Below are positions 46,643-55,904 of a DNA stretch of 64,000 nucleotides, one piece after another. The position numbers were made by a program, and so were the translations under genes. Origin of the DNA: Streptomyces violaceusniger Tu 4113 (GTDB taxonomy: Bacteria > Actinomycetota > Actinomycetes > Streptomycetales > Streptomycetaceae); NCBI RefSeq assembly GCF_000147815.2, contig NC_015957.1, positions 10,168,001-10,232,000 of the forward strand, given 5' to 3'. Within the stretch, counting starts at the first letter, position 1. Each line of letters starts with the position of its first letter. The notes beneath the pieces are model-generated. The model was given only the letters and a program-made list of their open reading frames with translations, made no database searches and was not told the DNA's origin.

Positions 46643-47323
46643 TTACGGCTCGAACTTGTAGCCCAGACCCCGCACCGTCACCAGGTACCGAGGCGCACCC
46701 GGGTCGGGCTCGATCTTGGCCCGGAGTCGCTTGACGTGGACGTCGAGCGTCTTGGTGTCGCCCACATAGTCCGCGCCCCAGACGCGGTCGATGAGCTGCA
46801 TCCGGGTCAGCACCCGGCCCGCGTTGCGCAGCAACATCTCCAGCAGGTCGAACTCCTTCAGCGGGAGGTCCACCTTGCCGCCGCCGACCGTGACCACATG
46901 CCGGTCCACGTCCATCCGGACCGGACCGGCCTCCAGGGCGGCGGGGGTGATCTCCTCCGGCTCACCGCGGCGGCGCAGCACGGCTCTGATCCGGGCGACC
47001 AGCTCACGTGAGGAGAAGGGCTTGGTCACATAGTCGTCGGCGCCTATCTCCAGCCCGACCACCTTGTCGATCTCGCTGTCCTTGGCGGTCACCATGATCA
47101 CCGGGACATTGGACCGTCCGCGAAGCTGGCGGCAGACCTCCGTACCGGGCAGGCCCGGCAGCATCAGGTCGAGCAGCACCAGGTCGGCGCCGTTGCGCTC
47201 GAACTCGTCGAGGCCCTCGGGCCCCGTCGTCGCGATCGCGACCTCGAATCCCTCCTTGCGAAGCATGTACGACAGCGCGTCGCTGAACGATTCCTCGTCC
47301 TCGACGACCAGAACTCGGGTCAC
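46643..47323 (-). CDS. phoP: Response regulator PhoP (phosphate starvation)
   Basis: A 226-aa OmpR-family regulator. The receiver domain has phospho-acceptor Asp52 (LVLLDLMLPG), conserved Lys in VTAKDSEID, and a winged-helix C-terminus (LLEMLLRNAGRVLTRMQLID ... YVGDTKTLDVHVKRLRAKIE). It controls the phosphate regulon and, in streptomycetes, represses much secondary metabolism. GTG 47323 overlaps the phoR stop by 4 nt (GTGA). Confidence 0.95.
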   Translation of the reverse strand: MTRVLVVEDEESFSDALSYMLRKEGFEVAIATTGPEGLDEFERNGADLVLLDLMLPGLPGTEVCRQLRGRSNVPVIMVTAKDSEIDKVVGLEIGADDYVTKPFSSRELVARIRAVLRRRGEPEEITPAALEAGPVRMDVDRHVVTVGGGKVDLPLKEFDLLEMLLRNAGRVLTRMQLIDRVWGADYVGDTKTLDVHVKRLRAKIEPDPGAPRYLVTVRGLGYKFEP

Positions 47324-48618
47324 GGAAGGACCTCCGGGGCAGAGAGTGGTTCATTGGTGAAGGTCTCGTACGGCCGGCCATGGTCCTCGCCATCGAGGTC
47401 TGCTCCGGTGTCGTACGACTCGCTCGACTCGCTCGGCTGGCTCCTCGAGCGGTCCCGGTCCCGTGCCGCTCCGGCTTCCGGGAGTCTCAGGGTGAAGGTG
47501 GAGCCCTGTCCTTCGGCGCTCCACACGGTGACCTCCCCGCCGTGCGAGGCGGCCACATGTTTGACGATGGCGAGACCGAGCCCGGTCCCGCCGGTCTGCC
47601 GCGAGCGGGCCGGATCGACCCGGTAGAAGCGCTCGAAGATCCGCTCGCGGTCCTTCTCGGAGATGCCTATGCCCTGGTCGGTCACGGCGACCTCGATCAG
47701 GTCCCCGCCGGTGGCGGGGATGCGGCGGGCGGCGATGCCGACGCGGGTACGCGCCGGGCTGTAGTTGACCGCGTTCTCGACGAGATTGCCGAGCGCGGCG
47801 GCGAGCTGGCCGCGGTTGCCCCATACGTGCAGGTCGGCGGTGCCGCCCGTGGCCATCGTGATCTGCTTGGTGCCCGCCTGGTGGCGGCACCGGTCGATGG
47901 CCTCGGCGACGAGCTCGTCCACCCGGACCGGCTCGGCGTCCTCCAGCGGGTCGTCGTTCTGCACCCGGGAGAGGTCGATGAGCTCCTGGACGAGACTGGT
48001 CAGCCGGGTCGCCTCGACCTGCATCCGCCCGGCGAAGCGGTTGACCGCCTCCGGTTCGTCGGACGCGTCCATCACGGCCTCGGACAGCAGGGACAGGGCG
48101 CCGACCGGGGTCTTGAGCTCATGGCTGACGTTGGCGACGAAGTCGCGTCTGACGGCCTCGATCCGGCGGGCCTCGGTGAGGTCCTCCACGAGCAGCAGGA
48201 CCAGCCGGGAGCCCAGCGGGGCCACTCTGGCGGACACCGCGAGCGCGTCCCCGCCCCGGCCGGTGCCGCGGCGCGGCAGATCGAGCTCGATCTGGCGGAT
48301 CTCGCCGTCCCGCCGGGTGTCGCGGGCCATCGCCAGCATCGGCTCCACGGCCAGCTTGCCGCCGCGCACCAGGCCCAGCGCGTACGCGGCCGAGCTTGCC
48401 TTGACGACGGCGTCCGCTTCGTCGAGGACGACGGCCGAGGAACGCAGCACTGACAGGACGGTGTCGACGCCGGGCGGCAGCACGGCGTCGGTATGCAGTG
48501 AGGAGCGCGTAGGCTTCGCCTGTTCACGCTCGCTCCAGCGGAACGCCAGCATGGCGATGACGCCGGTGCACAACCCGGCGAGCGCCGCCACTGCGGCGAT
48601 CGCCGCGTTCACGTTCAT
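47320..48618 (-). CDS. phoR: Sensor histidine kinase PhoR
   Basis: A 432-aa kinase. One N-terminal membrane segment (AAIAAVAALAGLCTGVIAML), a PAS-like region, then the phosphorylated His in VANVSHELKTPVGAL, N-box NLVENAVNYS, G1 DQGIGI and G2 GTGLGLAIVKHV. It senses phosphate limitation with PhoU and the Pst system and phosphorylates PhoP. ATG 48618 gives the usual length; the frame extends upstream through the PHO-box region and is not used. It is transcribed divergently from phoU. Confidence 0.94.
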   Translation of the reverse strand: MNVNAAIAAVAALAGLCTGVIAMLAFRWSEREQAKPTRSSLHTDAVLPPGVDTVLSVLRSSAVVLDEADAVVKASSAAYALGLVRGGKLAVEPMLAMARDTRRDGEIRQIELDLPRRGTGRGGDALAVSARVAPLGSRLVLLLVEDLTEARRIEAVRRDFVANVSHELKTPVGALSLLSEAVMDASDEPEAVNRFAGRMQVEATRLTSLVQELIDLSRVQNDDPLEDAEPVRVDELVAEAIDRCRHQAGTKQITMATGGTADLHVWGNRGQLAAALGNLVENAVNYSPARTRVGIAARRIPATGGDLIEVAVTDQGIGISEKDRERIFERFYRVDPARSRQTGGTGLGLAIVKHVAASHGGEVTVWSAEGQGSTFTLRLPEAGAARDRDRSRSQPSESSESYDTGADLDGEDHGRPYETFTNEPLSAPEVLP

Positions 48619-48692
48619 GCGTCCAAGGTTATGCGGGCGGCGAGACCACTCCACAGCCCCGTGACGATCCCCTTGGTCAGACGTTGCCGAGA

Positions 48693-48736
48693 GTTCACCG
48701 GGGCGTCGGTATCGGTTCACTCCGGACGTTTCGCCG
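48693..48736. promoter_or_regulatory. PHO box (PhoP-binding direct repeats), site 1
   Basis: Four consecutive 11-nt units start at 48693: GTTCACCGGGG, CGTCGGTATCG, GTTCACTCCGG, ACGTTTCGCCG. The GTTCAC core spaced by 11 or 22 nt is the known Streptomyces PHO box. The site lies between divergent phoR and phoU, so PhoP should autoregulate both. Confidence 0.85.
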
Positions 48737-48777
48737 GACGAGTGCCACACGGGGCGGCCGGGGCCACGTTGCCGAGA

Positions 48778-48810
48778 GTTCACCTGGGAGTTAGGTGTGA
48801 TTAACGCCCG
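48778..48810. promoter_or_regulatory. PHO box, site 2
   Basis: A second array of 11-nt units: GTTCACCTGGG, AGTTAGGTGTG, ATTAACGCCCG. The first unit and its flank repeat exactly the 19 bases that precede site 1 (48681-48699 and 48766-48784), placing the two boxes 85 bp apart. Confidence 0.8.
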
Positions 48811-48934
48811 ATGCCGGAAGCGGACGCGTTCCGGCCGGAGCGTGGAAGTGTGGGGCCTTCGAGGGCAATAGCCACGGAGATCTGCCAGAAACCTGTCAGA
48901 GATCGTCACCGAGAGTCAGTGAAAGAGGTCAGTG

Positions 48935-49612
48935 ATGCGGGACGCGTACCACGAGGAGCTTGATTCGATCGGGGACGGCCTGGTCGACATGGCCCGGCTC
49001 GTCGGTTCGGCCATCGGCCGTGCCACCACTGCCATTCTCGACGCGGACCTCAAGCTCGCCGAGAGCGTCATCGCCGCCGATGAGAAGGTCGATAATCTGC
49101 AGCGGGATCTGGAGGGACGGGCGATAACCCTGCTGGCCCGGCAGCAGCCGGTCGCCACCGATCTGCGGATCGTGGTGACCAGCCTGCGGATGAGCGCCGA
49201 TCTGGAGCGCTCCGGCGACCTCGCGCAGCATGTCGCCAAGCTGGCCCGGCTCCGTTTCCCGGAGTCGGCCGTGCCGCACGATCTGCACGCCACGATCCTC
49301 GAGATGGGCCAGCTCGCGCAGCGGCTGATGGCGAAGGCCGCCGAGGTCATCATCAGCAAGGACGTCGACCTCGCGCTTCAGCTCGAGCAGGACGACGACG
49401 CGATGGACCTGCTGCACCGCGCCCTCTTCCAGCACCTGATGGACGACCGCTGGAAGCACGGCATAGAGACCGCCGTGGACGTCACGCTGCTGGGCCGTTA
49501 CTACGAGCGGTTCGCCGACCACGCGGTCTCCGTCGCCAAGCGCGTGGTCTACCTGGTCACCGGTGAGCACGCCGACGAGATGTCCCCGCAGGGAGACGTC
49601 GAAGGGGCGTGA
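48935..49612 (+). CDS. phoU: Phosphate signalling protein PhoU
   Basis: A 225-aa, all-helical protein of two PhoU repeats (RDAYHEELDSIGDGLVDMAR ... ATDLRIVVTSLRMSADLERSGD and MDLLHRALFQHLMDD ... GRYYERFADHAVSVAKRVVY). The E/DxxxD metal-binding motifs are present in each half. It dampens PhoR signalling when phosphate is plentiful. ATG 48935 has AGAGG 7 nt upstream. Confidence 0.95.
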   Translation: MRDAYHEELDSIGDGLVDMARLVGSAIGRATTAILDADLKLAESVIAADEKVDNLQRDLEGRAITLLARQQPVATDLRIVVTSLRMSADLERSGDLAQHVAKLARLRFPESAVPHDLHATILEMGQLAQRLMAKAAEVIISKDVDLALQLEQDDDAMDLLHRALFQHLMDDRWKHGIETAVDVTLLGRYYERFADHAVSVAKRVVYLVTGEHADEMSPQGDVEGA

Positions 49613-49723
49613 GCGTCCGCGACGGCGTGCATCGAAGCGCCGTCGACGCGCCCCTGCGCGCGGCCGCCGGGTCGTCGGCACCATGAGGGGCAGGTGACGT
49701 GACCCCTCCCGAGGAGGCGACGC

Positions 49724-49861
49724 ATGGCGGACCTCTCCAAGCCCGAACCCCCTCCGACCCAACCCGTCGGCCACCCTGTCGGCGCATGTGGCTGCGGATC
49801 GGGCTGCGGCTGCGGCTGCCAGTCCGGCGGCCCGTGCCAGTGCGGCGGCTGCTGCGGCTGA
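49724..49861 (+). CDS. Cysteine-rich 45-aa protein, metallothionein-like
   Basis: ATG 49724 with GAGGAGG 6 nt upstream encodes 45 aa: a Pro-rich first half (SKPEPPPTQPVGHPVG) and a second half with nine Cys and many Gly (ACGCGSGCGCGCQSGG, then CQCGGCCG). Cys-x-Cys and Cys-Cys pairs suggest binding of a soft metal such as zinc or copper, or a redox role. It is too short for most gene finders. It sits just downstream of phoU and is followed by a hairpin. Confidence 0.8.
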   Translation: MADLSKPEPPPTQPVGHPVGACGCGSGCGCGCQSGGPCQCGGCCG

Positions 49862-49923
49862 CGGGTACGACCGTACGACCGGCAGGATCGGCGCGACCGC
49901 ACGACCGCACGACCGGCATGACG

Positions 49924-49959
49924 GAGGGCCTGGGACCGGGTGACCGGTTCCAGGCCCTC
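49924..49959 (+). terminator. 10-bp hairpin after the Cys-rich gene, right arm duplicated downstream
   Basis: GAGGGCCTGG (49924-49933) pairs with CCAGGCCCTC (49950-49959). The right arm and its flank recur almost unchanged at 49978-50001, so two alternative hairpins can form. Confidence 0.6.
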
Positions 49960-50056
49960 TGCCGTCGGCCTCACCGGCCAGGCCCTCTGCCGTTCGGCCT
50001 CGTCGGCATGTGCCGCCCGAGGTGCGGTCGGCGCCGGATGCGGCGAGCCTGGTGCT

Positions 50057-50287
50057 ATGGAGGACAAGACCCCGGCCCCGGCTCGCGTGGTGGTGGACGA
50101 ACCGCTGGACGGCCGCCGTCGTGTGCTGATCGACGGCCAGGACGTCGGCGTGGTGGTGAGCGCGGACGAACTCCGGCGGCTCCTGCAGCGCGCGGGTGTG
50201 CTGGAAGAGAACGCGACCCTCGACAACCCCGAGCTGATCGAATGGAACGGCGGCGGCCCCGGCGACTGGCCCGCCGCGCCCAGATGA
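50057..50287 (+). CDS. Uncharacterised 76-aa protein
   Basis: ATG 50057 encodes a small acidic protein (RVVVDEPLDGRRRVLIDGQDVGVVVSADELRRLLQRAGV) that could fold as a short beta unit plus helix, ending ELIEWNGGGPGDWPAAPR. No signal or membrane segment. Codon usage is GC3-rich. I do not recognise the family. Confidence 0.7.
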   Translation: MEDKTPAPARVVVDEPLDGRRRVLIDGQDVGVVVSADELRRLLQRAGVLEENATLDNPELIEWNGGGPGDWPAAPR

Positions 50288-50746
50288 CCTGACCCGCTCC
50301 CACGTCCGGCGCCGGTCCCTCCCCTCGTGGGGACCGGTGCCGAACCGTGGGGCGGTGGCGATCCGCGCCGTGCCGGTGCGGATCAGGTGCGAAGGCCGGA
50401 CCCGTGGGCGATGCGACAGCCGTCCGGACGGGACCGGCTCCACGGATCTCTCGAACTCATACGACGAGCCCCGCGGCCGCCGTCTCGTGGCTCCGGCGCA
50501 ACACGTGACGTCGCCGAAAGCTGACCGAGAACATGCGGTGTCATGGGTTGTCTCTCCGTGCGCTGAGCTGATGGCCTGTCCGGGCGGCTCGTGGTGGGGT
50601 GCGCTACTGCGTCATGATCCTGCCAGTTGTGCCTCCCGCCGAGGAGGTTCCGGCATCGCGATATCGGCTTCACCGCTGGTCAGCCGTATAAAGTGAGTTT
50701 TCCGGTCCGGATGTTCAGAGCGCGGGGGAAGTAAGGAGTGGAGACC
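50288..50746. other. Gene-free region before the WD40 gene
   Basis: About 460 bases with no convincing gene. The right end (50690-50720) is A/T-richer (CGTATAAAGTGAGTTTTCC) and probably holds the WD40 gene promoter. I see no repeat or operator of note. Confidence 0.4.
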
Positions 50747-53700
50747 TTGAGTTCCGACTCGGGGGCACGCACAGCCTTCGCGGAACGCCTCGCGCTGCTG
50801 TACCGGGAGGCCGGCAACCCTCCCCTCAAGAGCGTGTCAGAGGCGGTCGTCCGACTCCGGCGGGCCGACGAGCGAGGGCGTCCCGTACGGGTCTCCGCCC
50901 AGCGGATCAGCGACTGGCGACGGGCCAAGAACGTACCCGCCCAGTTCATCGCCCTCGCGGCCGTCCTGCTCGTCCTGATACCCGACGCCCGCCGCGCGCG
51001 GCCCGTGCCGGTGTCCAAGGGCCTGTACGACATGGCCCACTGGCAGCGGCTGTGGGAGCGGGCGGTGGCCGACCCGGTCGGCGAGCGCCCCGACCCGTCC
51101 GCGGAAGAAGAGGAACGGCCCCCGGCCGAAACCCCGGCCGTCTCCGGCGGCGTATGCCCGTACCGGGGGCTGGCCTCGTACCGTCAGCAGGACGCCCGGT
51201 GGTTTTTCGGCCGGGAGCGGAGCACGGACGCCCTCGTCACTCAGCTCTGCGCGGCGGAGGAGACGGGCGGCCTGGTCGTGCTCGTGGGCGCCTCCGGGGC
51301 GGGGAAGTCCTCCCTGTTGAACGCCGGGCTGGTGCCCGCGCTGCGCGAGCGGCGGGTGCTGCAGCTCGTGCCGGGCGCCGATCCGCTCGCCGAGCTGGCC
51401 GGCCGGATCCCCGAACTCGCGGACATCGTCCCCGCGTCGGCGGAGCCGGAGGCGCGGGAGCGCGGCGCTGAGGCGCGGGAGCCCGGCACTCAGGCGCGGG
51501 AGCCCGGCACTCCCGGGTTCGCGCGCGCGGTGCGCGAGGCCGTCATGGCATGGGCGGAGCGCGAGACGTCCGCCGCCGCCCGCCCGGTGGTGATCGTGGA
51601 TCAGTTCGAGGAGGCCTTCACCCTCGGCTCCGACGAGGCGGACCGGCGCGCGTTCATCCAGCTCCTGCACGCCGTCTGCACGCCCGACGGCCCGGGCGAA
51701 CCGCCCCCGGTGCTCGTCGTCCTCGGCATCCGCGCCGACTTCTACGAGCTGTGCCTGGCCTATCCCGAACTGGCCGACGCGCTGCAGCACCGGCATATGG
51801 TGCTCGGGCCGCTGACCACCGCGGAGTTGCGCGAAGCGGTCACCGGCCCGGCCAAGGCCGTGGGGCTGGAACTCGAACCGGGGCTCGCGGAGCTGATCGT
51901 CCGTGAAGTGAGCGCCGACAGCCCCCGCGGCACGCATGACGCGGGCGTACTGCCGCTCCTCTCCCACGCCCTGCTCGCCACCTGGCAGCGGCGCAAGGCG
52001 GGACGGCTCACGCTGGCCGGCTACCGCGCGGCGGGCGGCATCCAGGGCGCGGTGGCGGCCACCGCCGAACGCGCCTGGTCCGACCTCGACACCGAGGCAC
52101 GCACGGCCGCGCGACTGCTTCTTCTGCGGCTGGTCCGGCTGGGCGAGGACACCCAGGCCACCCGCAGGCGGGGGACGCGGCACCAGCTCGCGAAGGAGTC
52201 GACAGACCCGGGCAAGACGGAGGAATCGCTCGAAGCGCTCGTCCGCGCCCGCCTGGTGACACTCGACGCGGAAACCGTGGAGATCACCCACGAGGCGCTG
52301 CTCCACGCCTGGCCACGGCTGCGCGACTGGATCGACGAGGACCGGAACGACCATCTGGTACGCCAGCGGCTGGAGGAGGACGGCCGGGCCTGGGAGGGCT
52401 CGAACCGCGACGCGTCCCTGCTCTACCGCGGCTCCCGCCTGGAGCAGGCCCACACCTGGGCAAAGACCGCCGGTGGCACCTATCTGACCCGCGGCGCGGC
52501 GGAGTTCCTGGCCGCGTCCGTCCGGCTGCGCAGGCGCACGGTGTGGCTCAGCCGTGGTGCGGTGTCGGCTCTGGTCGTCCTCGCGGTGCTGGCCGCCGGT
52601 ACGGCAGTGGTCGCCTGGCAGCAGCGGGACGACGCGGTGTTCGAGCAGGTGGTCACCGAAGCCGATCGCTTCCAGTACACGGATCCGTCGCTGTCCGCCC
52701 AACTCGCCCTGGCGGCACACCGGTTGCGGCCGGACGACGAGGCGACGAAGAACCGGTTGCTCTCGGTCGTGAACGCGCCGCTGGCCACCCCGCTCCATGG
52801 CCACACCGGCGCCGTCTACCTCACCACGTTCAGCCCGAACGGGCGGCTGCTGGCCACCGCCAGCTACGACCGGACCGTACGGCTGTGGGACGTGAGCGAC
52901 CGGACCCGCCCCAAACCGCTCGGCAAACCCCTCACCGGCCATACGAGCTGGGTGAGCAGCGCGGTCTTCAGCCCGGACGGCCGCACCCTCGCCAGCGCCG
53001 GCGACGACGGCACGGTCCGGCTGTGGGACGTGCGGAACCCCGGCCATCCGCGCCCGATCGGCGCGCCCCTGTCCCACCACGACGGCACGATCTATCTGCT
53101 CGCCTTCAGCCCGGACGGGCGCACGCTGGCCACGGCCACGGAGGATCGCGTCGTTCGCCTCTGGGACATGAGCCGCCCGGGCCGGCCGAGGCCGCTCGGC
53201 GCGCTGACCGGACACACCGCCGCCGTACGCTCCGTGGCGTTCAGCCCCGACGGCCGGACCCTGGCGGCCGGTGGCGACAACGGCACGATCAGGCTGTGGA
53301 ACATGGCCGATCCGCGCCATCCGAGGCGGATCGAGACGGTGCTGACCGGCCATAAGGACCTGGTGCACTCCGTGGCCTTCAGCCCCGACGGCCGGACTCT
53401 GGCCAGCGGCAGCGCGGACAACACCGTCCGGCTGTGGAACGTCGGCGATCCGCGTCGCGCGGAGCCGCTGGGCTCACCGCTCACCGGCCACACCGGCCCC
53501 ATCTGGTCCGTATCCTTCAGCCCGGACGGATCCATGCTCGCCGCCGCCAGCCAGGACAGCACCGCGAGCCTGTGGAACGTCAGCGACCCGGAGTACCCGT
53601 CGCAGGTCGGCGAGCCGCTCGCGGGCAGCAGCGGCGAGATGTACGCCCTGGGCTTCAGCCCCGACGGCCGCACCCTCGCCACCGGGACCGGCGACAACAC

Positions 53701-54760
53701 GGTCCGCCTGTGGTCGCTGCCGACGTCGGACATGGTCGGCCGCAGCGGAGCGTTCCGCCCGGACGGGCGGGTGCTCGCCACGGCCGGGCGCGACGAGAAG
53801 GTCCGGCTGTGGAACGTGGAGAAGCCCAGCCGGCCGGTGCCACTGGGCAAGCCGTTCAGCCCCGGGGAGGGCGCGATCCGTGAACTGACCTTCTCCCCCG
53901 ACGGCCACACCCTCGCGATGATGACCGGCGACCGCGAGGTGCGGCTGTGGAACGTCACCGACCCGGCCCACCCCGTCGCCTACAAGCCGCCCGTCCCCCT
54001 GCGGACCCGGTTCGCGGGCGCGCTGGGCTTCAGCCCGGACGGGCGCGTCATGGCGACCGCGTACAACGACGACACCATCCAGTTGTGGAATGTCAGCGAC
54101 CTGTCCCACGTCCGTCGGCTCGGCGCGCCGCTCACCGGCCACAAGGGCTACGTCAACACCCTCGTCTTCAGCCCGAACGGCCATACGCTGGCCAGCGGCA
54201 GCGCGGACAACACCATCCGGCTGTGGAACGTGACCGACCCGCGTCACACCGTCCAAGCGGGCCCGCGCGTCACGGGACACCTCGGCCCCGTCAACGCGCT
54301 CGCCTACAGCCCGGACGGCCGCACACTGGCCAGCGGCAGCGACGACAACACCGTCCGGCTCTGGAACGTCACCGATCCCAGCAAGGCGACCCGGCTGCGC
54401 TCCCCGCTCACCGGCCACACCGACGCGATCGTGTCGCTGTCGTTCAGCCGGGACGGCAGCACCCTGGCGAGCGGCGGCAACGACAACACGGCCCGCCTCT
54501 GGGACGTCACCGCCCCGTCCAAGGCCAAGTCCATCGGCCAGTCGCTGAGCCCCAACGCCAAGACCGGCAATTTCCTGTCGTTCAGCCGCGGGAACCGGAT
54601 GCTCGGGGTGTCCAGCGGCGCCGACACGGTCCGGCTGTGGAGCCTGGACGTGGACGTGGCGGATCGCCGTATCTGCTCGATGACCCGGGGCGTGCTGACA
54701 CCGGAGAAATGGCACGAGTACCTGCCGCGGCTGTCGTACGAGCCTCCCTGCGGTCGGTAA
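50747..54760 (+). CDS. HTH-STAND NTPase-WD40 repeat protein, 1337 aa
   Basis: Order of parts: an N-terminal helix-turn-helix-like region (VSEAVVRLRRADERGRPVRV, VSAQRISDWRRAKNVP, residues about 25-65); a STAND-type NTPase (Walker A VGASGAGKSSLL about 180, Walker B VVIVDQFEEAF about 285); a transmembrane helix (GAVSALVVLAVLAAGTAVVAW, about 605-625); the linker DPSLSAQLALAAHRLRPDDE; then 14 WD40 repeats from about 685 to 1310 (FSPDGRTLASGSxDNTVRLW type), enough for two seven-blade propellers. Such proteins act as ligand-triggered switches in signalling or in phage-defence/cell-death circuits; the ligand is unknown. Start TTG 50747 is 8 nt after AAGGAG; GTG 50738 abuts that site. Confidence 0.88.
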   Translation: MSSDSGARTAFAERLALLYREAGNPPLKSVSEAVVRLRRADERGRPVRVSAQRISDWRRAKNVPAQFIALAAVLLVLIPDARRARPVPVSKGLYDMAHWQRLWERAVADPVGERPDPSAEEEERPPAETPAVSGGVCPYRGLASYRQQDARWFFGRERSTDALVTQLCAAEETGGLVVLVGASGAGKSSLLNAGLVPALRERRVLQLVPGADPLAELAGRIPELADIVPASAEPEARERGAEAREPGTQAREPGTPGFARAVREAVMAWAERETSAAARPVVIVDQFEEAFTLGSDEADRRAFIQLLHAVCTPDGPGEPPPVLVVLGIRADFYELCLAYPELADALQHRHMVLGPLTTAELREAVTGPAKAVGLELEPGLAELIVREVSADSPRGTHDAGVLPLLSHALLATWQRRKAGRLTLAGYRAAGGIQGAVAATAERAWSDLDTEARTAARLLLLRLVRLGEDTQATRRRGTRHQLAKESTDPGKTEESLEALVRARLVTLDAETVEITHEALLHAWPRLRDWIDEDRNDHLVRQRLEEDGRAWEGSNRDASLLYRGSRLEQAHTWAKTAGGTYLTRGAAEFLAASVRLRRRTVWLSRGAVSALVVLAVLAAGTAVVAWQQRDDAVFEQVVTEADRFQYTDPSLSAQLALAAHRLRPDDEATKNRLLSVVNAPLATPLHGHTGAVYLTTFSPNGRLLATASYDRTVRLWDVSDRTRPKPLGKPLTGHTSWVSSAVFSPDGRTLASAGDDGTVRLWDVRNPGHPRPIGAPLSHHDGTIYLLAFSPDGRTLATATEDRVVRLWDMSRPGRPRPLGALTGHTAAVRSVAFSPDGRTLAAGGDNGTIRLWNMADPRHPRRIETVLTGHKDLVHSVAFSPDGRTLASGSADNTVRLWNVGDPRRAEPLGSPLTGHTGPIWSVSFSPDGSMLAAASQDSTASLWNVSDPEYPSQVGEPLAGSSGEMYALGFSPDGRTLATGTGDNTVRLWSLPTSDMVGRSGAFRPDGRVLATAGRDEKVRLWNVEKPSRPVPLGKPFSPGEGAIRELTFSPDGHTLAMMTGDREVRLWNVTDPAHPVAYKPPVPLRTRFAGALGFSPDGRVMATAYNDDTIQLWNVSDLSHVRRLGAPLTGHKGYVNTLVFSPNGHTLASGSADNTIRLWNVTDPRHTVQAGPRVTGHLGPVNALAYSPDGRTLASGSDDNTVRLWNVTDPSKATRLRSPLTGHTDAIVSLSFSRDGSTLASGGNDNTARLWDVTAPSKAKSIGQSLSPNAKTGNFLSFSRGNRMLGVSSGADTVRLWSLDVDVADRRICSMTRGVLTPEKWHEYLPRLSYEPPCGR

Positions 54761-54857
54761 CGACGTTGCGAGAACGTTGCGTGATCGCGGTCACAACTCC
54801 TCATCGGAGGGAGGAGTCGGCTCCCACACGCGAGGAGCCGCGTTACGCTTGGGTACA

Positions 54858-54897
54858 GCCCGACCGCTGGTGCATCCCCCGTCGCCAGCGGTCGGGC
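54858..54897. terminator. 13-bp hairpin after the WD40 gene
   Basis: GCCCGACCGCTGG (54858-54870) pairs with CCAGCGGTCGGGC (54885-54897) around a 14-nt loop, followed by GCTTCC. It lies about 100 nt past the WD40 stop. Confidence 0.7.
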
Positions 54898-54971
54898 GCT
54901 TCCATGTCAGGGGGGAAGCAGGTCAGGGGGAGACGCCGCACGAGAACGCCCCTTCACCCCCTGGAGGCCCC

Positions 54972-55904
54972 GTGAGTCGCAGGAGCCGCAGGCTCGACCA
55001 GGCCGCCCTGGACCTCGGGCGCGAGTACGTCCGCCACGCCCCCTGGAGCGCCGGAAAGCGGGCCCTGGTCGAGAACCACCTCAACGCCGCACTACGGGAC
55101 CGCCCCCTGCACCGCCTGGCCCGTACCCGCTTCGGCGCCACCTTCGCCGTCGACACGCAGGACCTCATCCAGCGCTACCTGTACCTCTTCGGCGTCTGGG
55201 AGCCGCATATGACGCGGTGGCTCCAGCGCCGCCTCAAGCCCGGGGACGTCTTCGTCGACGTCGGGGCCAACATCGGCTACTACAGCGTCCTGGCCTCACG
55301 CCTCGTCGGAGCACGCGGCAAGGTGGTGGCGATCGAAGCCTCGCCGACGTTCCACCGCATCCTCCTGCGGCACGCACGGCGCAACGGCTGCGCCAACATC
55401 CGCGCGATCAACGCGGCCGTCTCCGACCGCGACGAACTGCTGACGTTCATCCTCGCCAGCTCCCGCAACATGGGCGCGAACAGCGTCGTCCCCTACGACG
55501 GCCCGGCCGAGTCCACCTTCGATATCGCGGCCCAGCCCCTGCCACGCCTCCTCACCGAGGAGGAGATCACCCGGGCCAGGGTGATCAAGATCGACGTGGA
55601 GGGCGCGGAAGGCGGCGTCGTCCGCGGCCTCCTCCCCCTCCTGGACAAACTGCGCCCCGACGCGGAACTGACCGTCGAGGTCACCCCCCAGCGCATGGCC
55701 GACCTCGGCGACTCCGTGGACGAGCTGCTGACAGCCCTGAAGAGCCACGGCTTCCACGTCTACCGCCTGACCAACGACTACGCGGCGGGCACCTACCCGG
55801 ACGCGATCCGGCGCGCGCCGGAGGTGCCGATGCGCTGGCGGGGCCCGGTCGCCGAGGAAAGCGACCTGGTCTTCTCCCGGGTGGACGCGGAGACCTTGCC
55901 CTGA
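54972..55904 (+). CDS. FkbM-family methyltransferase
   Basis: A 310-aa SAM-dependent methyltransferase. Motif I is DVFVDVGANIGYYSVLASRL, followed by VVAIEASPTFHRIL and, near the end, VIKIDVEGAEGGVVRGL, the FkbM pattern. These enzymes usually O-methylate sugars or polyketide hydroxyls. No biosynthetic partners are adjacent. GTG 54972 with GGAGG 5 nt upstream. Confidence 0.88.
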   Translation: MSRRSRRLDQAALDLGREYVRHAPWSAGKRALVENHLNAALRDRPLHRLARTRFGATFAVDTQDLIQRYLYLFGVWEPHMTRWLQRRLKPGDVFVDVGANIGYYSVLASRLVGARGKVVAIEASPTFHRILLRHARRNGCANIRAINAAVSDRDELLTFILASSRNMGANSVVPYDGPAESTFDIAAQPLPRLLTEEEITRARVIKIDVEGAEGGVVRGLLPLLDKLRPDAELTVEVTPQRMADLGDSVDELLTALKSHGFHVYRLTNDYAAGTYPDAIRRAPEVPMRWRGPVAEESDLVFSRVDAETLP

